This document shows, piece after piece, positions 60,574 through 64,000 of a stretch of DNA of 64,000 bases; positions within the stretch are counted from its first letter, which is position 1; every line of letters starts with the position of its first letter. Below the pieces are notes generated by a model. That model was not told where the DNA came from and made no database searches. It saw nothing but the letters and a program-made list of their open reading frames with translations. This DNA comes from Bacteroidia bacterium. GTDB taxonomy: Bacteria; Bacteroidota; Bacteroidia; NS11-12g; UBA9320. The position numbers and the translations under genes were made by a program. The DNA lies in the NCBI GenBank assembly GCA_020849295.1, contig JADLGN010000054.1:1-64000 (forward strand). The letters are read 5' to 3'.

Positions 60574-62454
60574 TTACTGCAATTTAATTATTTTTCCTGT
60601 AAAAGATTTTCCATTCATTAAATTTACTTGGACTGTATAAACACCTCCCGTAAGTTTATCTACACTAATTTCATTTTCATTTGTAACAAACAACAATCTG
60701 CCGGTATTATCAAATATTTTTACATTCAAAATTTTATTTGGGCTTTCAATATTAACTATATCAATAGCTGGATTTGGGTAAATTTTTATTTTATCATCTG
60801 CTGTATTTATAATTTTTGCTGAGCCGTAAATAACCTTTTTGCCTATATATGGTCTTATCATAAGGGCACCTTTAAAAGATACCGATTGCCAGTTGCCTCT
60901 ATCTGCCCAAAACAGATTGTTACTCGATTCTGTCTGATGATATCCGTTGTTTATATCGTAACCCACATCAAGATGATAATTTCCTGTTTGTTCCCATCCA
61001 ATATAAAATTCGCCTTTTGGCAATAATATTGGGGTATCAAGATAAAAAATATGGAAACCATTTACTGAATCAGTAAATTTTGGAGTTTGGTCGTAAATTA
61101 CAAATAGTTCTTCATCATTATTTCTGCCTTTGCCTGTTTCAGTTATTTTTTGCCAGCCTTTTACGTCAAATCTTATATTTTTTGAACTACTCACCGATTG
61201 ATTAAAAAACATACCGACAGCCCACAGTGTATCGCTCTTTGTAAGGTTAAATTTATAGGCAATTGCTCCTTTGTAATAAGGGTCAATTACGTCATCATTG
61301 TAGCCAAAACCATATTCTGCTGTTCCATCGTCGTAGGCATAGCAACTTCCGAACTCTTGGTAAACAGTAATTTTGTCGTTTGCCGGATATAAGGTTGAAA
61401 AGTTGGCATCTATTATCTGATACTCTCTTTTTATCTTAAAAATTATATCTGTTATTTTATTAAATGAAAATTTTGCAAATCGTCTTTTGGCATTATTTTG
61501 AGGAAGTATATTGGCAGAATTACTTAAAAAATTGGTTGATATAATTATATTTCCATTTACAGATTCAGTGTGTTTTGCCTGTATATTCATACCATTTTTA
61601 TAAAGGTTTGCAGCATAAAAAAATATTGAATCTGATGATTGTGCAACAGAGTCGGCAAGATAATGGCTGTAGGGCATTTGGCTGTAATTTTTCAATAATG
61701 AACTTGGTTTGCTCTGAATTGAAAAATCTTCATAATAGCTTTGGTTTGTCTTTCTATTTTTATCAAGATGTACATAGTCTATATGCCATTGATTGGTATT
61801 GCCTGTACGTCGCGAAAAATTAATAAACCTGAATTGAAACCCATTAATAAAATATTTTGACTCAACAAATGCTATACTTTTAAATATAAATGGAGTAAGT
61901 GTTCCGCCTGTGGCTTTCCAAACTGTATTCCAATTATCATTGATTTCTTTAAATTGTAATATTATAGAATCTTTTGAGTCTGAAGGGTCGCCATTGCCCT
62001 GACGCTGATAAAAAAAACTGAAAACAAATGAATCGGCTAAACTATATAACTTTCCACTTGAATCATGCAAATTAATATTGAGTGAAAGCAAGGTATCGCA
62101 AGCACCCCAAGCAAAACCACTCAACTCACTGTATGGATTTCCGTTTTCGTCTAAATCGTCAAATGTGGCTACCCCGTAACTTGGCGGATTAATTGGGAAA
62201 TCACTATTTATAAATACATAGTTTGTTTTCCATTTTGAAGAGTCAGGATAAACATTTGTACTAACAAAATCGTCTAAAAAAGGCAAACCCAACGTATCTT
62301 GTTTCCCCCATTTAAATTGTTTTGAGTTATAATTCCACTTTGTATGATTTCTTTGATATTGTTTTATTGTATTATTTGATGATTTTCTCAATACAGGCTG
62401 AGCAAAACCGTAATTAAATAATATTAAAATGGCTGTAAAAAATGCTATTCTCAA
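60574..62454 (-). CDS. Secreted protein with T9SS type A sorting domain
   Basis: Signal peptide; C-terminal IKIYPNPAIDIVNIESPNKILNVKIFDNTGRLLF...LTGGVYTVQVNLMNGKSFTGKIIKL. Confidence 0.85.
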   Translation of the reverse strand: MRIAFFTAILILFNYGFAQPVLRKSSNNTIKQYQRNHTKWNYNSKQFKWGKQDTLGLPFLDDFVSTNVYPDSSKWKTNYVFINSDFPINPPSYGVATFDDLDENGNPYSELSGFAWGACDTLLSLNINLHDSSGKLYSLADSFVFSFFYQRQGNGDPSDSKDSIILQFKEINDNWNTVWKATGGTLTPFIFKSIAFVESKYFINGFQFRFINFSRRTGNTNQWHIDYVHLDKNRKTNQSYYEDFSIQSKPSSLLKNYSQMPYSHYLADSVAQSSDSIFFYAANLYKNGMNIQAKHTESVNGNIIISTNFLSNSANILPQNNAKRRFAKFSFNKITDIIFKIKREYQIIDANFSTLYPANDKITVYQEFGSCYAYDDGTAEYGFGYNDDVIDPYYKGAIAYKFNLTKSDTLWAVGMFFNQSVSSSKNIRFDVKGWQKITETGKGRNNDEELFVIYDQTPKFTDSVNGFHIFYLDTPILLPKGEFYIGWEQTGNYHLDVGYDINNGYHQTESSNNLFWADRGNWQSVSFKGALMIRPYIGKKVIYGSAKIINTADDKIKIYPNPAIDIVNIESPNKILNVKIFDNTGRLLFVTNENEISVDKLTGGVYTVQVNLMNGKSFTGKIIKLQ

Positions 62455-62477
62455 TTTATTTTTTTATTAAATAATTT

Positions 62478-63113
62478 TCAATTATCAATTCCTTCAACAT
62501 CTGATTTTTCTAACAATGGGTCTTCAGGTTCTGTTATATCTGAAGTATCTGTAGCGTTGTTACCTATCATCACTCCTATTATCAAATCTATTTTAGATTT
62601 TCTTTTTATTTTCGTTCCTGGTTCTATTCTGCTTCCTCTGTACAATTGCTCAAAAACAGGTTTATCATTTTCTGATGTTATAGATGGATCTGGCTGTGGC
62701 GTAATTTCACCTAAAACCAAGCCCTTGTTTTCTAAAGTTTTTTCGGCTTGTTCGAGTGACATTTTTCCTGCAATTTCTGGCATTTCTACTTCTGGTATAT
62801 CTAAAGAGTTTACTGTAAGATAAATTTTTCTGCCTCGTTTTACTTTGTTCATTGCAATTGGCATTTGCTCTGTAACAAAGTATTTTGGGATATTTTCATC
62901 ATAAACAGAATCTACTATTATATACTCAAGTTCGTTTTCGTTAAGTTTATCTATGGCTTTTTTTATATCCATACCTGTTACCTTTGGTACATCTACAGTT
63001 TGCCCTTTGCGTGTATAAATATTTATTGCAAAAAACATGATTACAAAAATCACTACTAACACCAAAAGCATTAATAATAAATTTTTTACAACCACCCAAA
63101 TACCTTTAAACAT
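62478..63113 (-). CDS. PASTA domain-containing membrane protein
   Basis: One N-terminal transmembrane segment; VDVPKVTGMDIKKAIDKLNENELEYIIV..., EMPEIAGKMSLEQAEKTLENKGLVLGEI. Confidence 0.88.
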   Translation of the reverse strand: MFKGIWVVVKNLLLMLLVLVVIFVIMFFAINIYTRKGQTVDVPKVTGMDIKKAIDKLNENELEYIIVDSVYDENIPKYFVTEQMPIAMNKVKRGRKIYLTVNSLDIPEVEMPEIAGKMSLEQAEKTLENKGLVLGEITPQPDPSITSENDKPVFEQLYRGSRIEPGTKIKRKSKIDLIIGVMIGNNATDTSDITEPEDPLLEKSDVEGIDN

Positions 63114-63139
63114 TTAAAATTAATTTTTTACAATATTAA

Positions 63140-64000
63140 TCAATTTGAACTTGCCCTAAACTTTTCATCAATTAATTTATTTATAAAATCTTCTACATTC
63201 ATACCGGCAGCTCTTACTTGCTGTGGCACAATACTTTCGTTTGTCATACCGGGCGTAGTATTTACTTCAAGAAAATAAAATGTATCGTTGTTCAATATAA
63301 AATCAATCCTTGACAGAGTACTGCAACCTACGGCTTCAAAAATTTTTATTGCCCAATTTTGCATTTCTGTTGTAAGATTATTATTAATATTTGCAGGGGT
63401 AATTTCGATTGATTTTCCAAGATATTTTGCTTCGTAATCAAAAAAATCTGTCTGGCTAATAATTTCTGTAGGAGGCAAAGCCTTTGTTTTACCTTCAAGT
63501 TGATAAACGCCACAAGAAAATTCACGACCATGTATAAATTCTTCAACTATTACCTCATCATCAAATTTTAATGCCTTTTGAAGTGCTTCATTCAGATTTT
63601 CATTTTGCATTACTTTTGAAACTCCGTAACTTGAACCATTTTTATTTGGCTTTACAAAAACAGGAAGACTCAGTTTTGTTTGAATTTCACTTATTGTATT
63701 TGCTATATTATTTTCTTTTCTGAAAACAATTGATTTTGCAAGTGCAACACCTGTATTTTCAATAAAAGTTTTACAAGCCTGTTTATCAAAAGTAATTGCA
63801 GAAGAAAGTACATTACATCCCATATATGGTAATCCAATCAACTCAAAATATGCTTGAATTTTACCATCTTCTGCCGGCGGACCATGTAATGGAAAGAAAG
63901 CAGCAAGCTCAAATTTTATTTTTTTGTTTTCTATCGTAAGAGAAAAATCATTTTTGTCAATAGAGTATAATATATCGCCGTATTTATGATACCATTGGTT
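63140..64000 (-). CDS. ddl: D-alanine--D-alanine ligase, N-terminus beyond window
   Basis: In-frame continuation past the ORF-track start reads FPLHGPPAEDGKIQAYFELIGLPYMGCNVLSSAITFDKQACK; EVNTTPGMTNESIVPQQVRAAG. Confidence 0.92.
   Translation of the reverse strand, partial: NQWYHKYGDILYSIDKNDFSLTIENKKIKFELAAFFPLHGPPAEDGKIQAYFELIGLPYMGCNVLSSAITFDKQACKTFIENTGVALAKSIVFRKENNIANTISEIQTKLSLPVFVKPNKNGSSYGVSKVMQNENLNEALQKALKFDDEVIVEEFIHGREFSCGVYQLEGKTKALPPTEIISQTDFFDYEAKYLGKSIEITPANINNNLTTEMQNWAIKIFEAVGCSTLSRIDFILNNDTFYFLEVNTTPGMTNESIVPQQVRAAGMNVEDFINKLIDEKFRASSN

Overview
This 64 kb window is AT-rich and gene-dense, and reads as a chromosomal segment of a Bacteroidota bacterium. Evidence for the phylum: four type IX secretion (T9SS) sorting-domain proteins, a TamL-type Omp85 lipoprotein, TAnnTTTG promoter elements and a Bacteroidota-style rpoBC-DUF3467 cluster. 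Most of it is housekeeping: priA, mevalonate-pathway genes, efp, gmd-fcl, rsmG, tatC, rpiB, prmC, ribD, mscL, terC, mfd, rpsU-xer-hpf, a Thr-Tyr-Gly-Thr tRNA cluster with tuf, tRNA-Trp-secE-nusG-rplKAJL-rpoB-rpoC, lysA and ddl. I saw no CRISPR array, rRNA operon, IS element or prophage. The best candidates for follow-up are: (1) an orphan intergenic transcription unit at ~51.42-51.52 kb, with a promoter-like element, a 5' GNRA hairpin and a strong intrinsic terminator but no ORF, i.e. a putative ~90 nt sRNA; (2) a truncated surface or fibre-like protein at the left edge with a higher-order 93-aa (279 bp) repeat of STNEIQ modules; (3) head-to-head genes trmH-like and tamL whose predicted starts overlap; (4) a lipoprotein fusing seven CXXCH heme motifs to TPRs; (5) a dual-OmpA-domain protein; (6) an EF-P with a non-canonical PGNLRAF tip loop. 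None of these is demonstrated to be a new system. All calls come from reading the sequence; no homology search was run.
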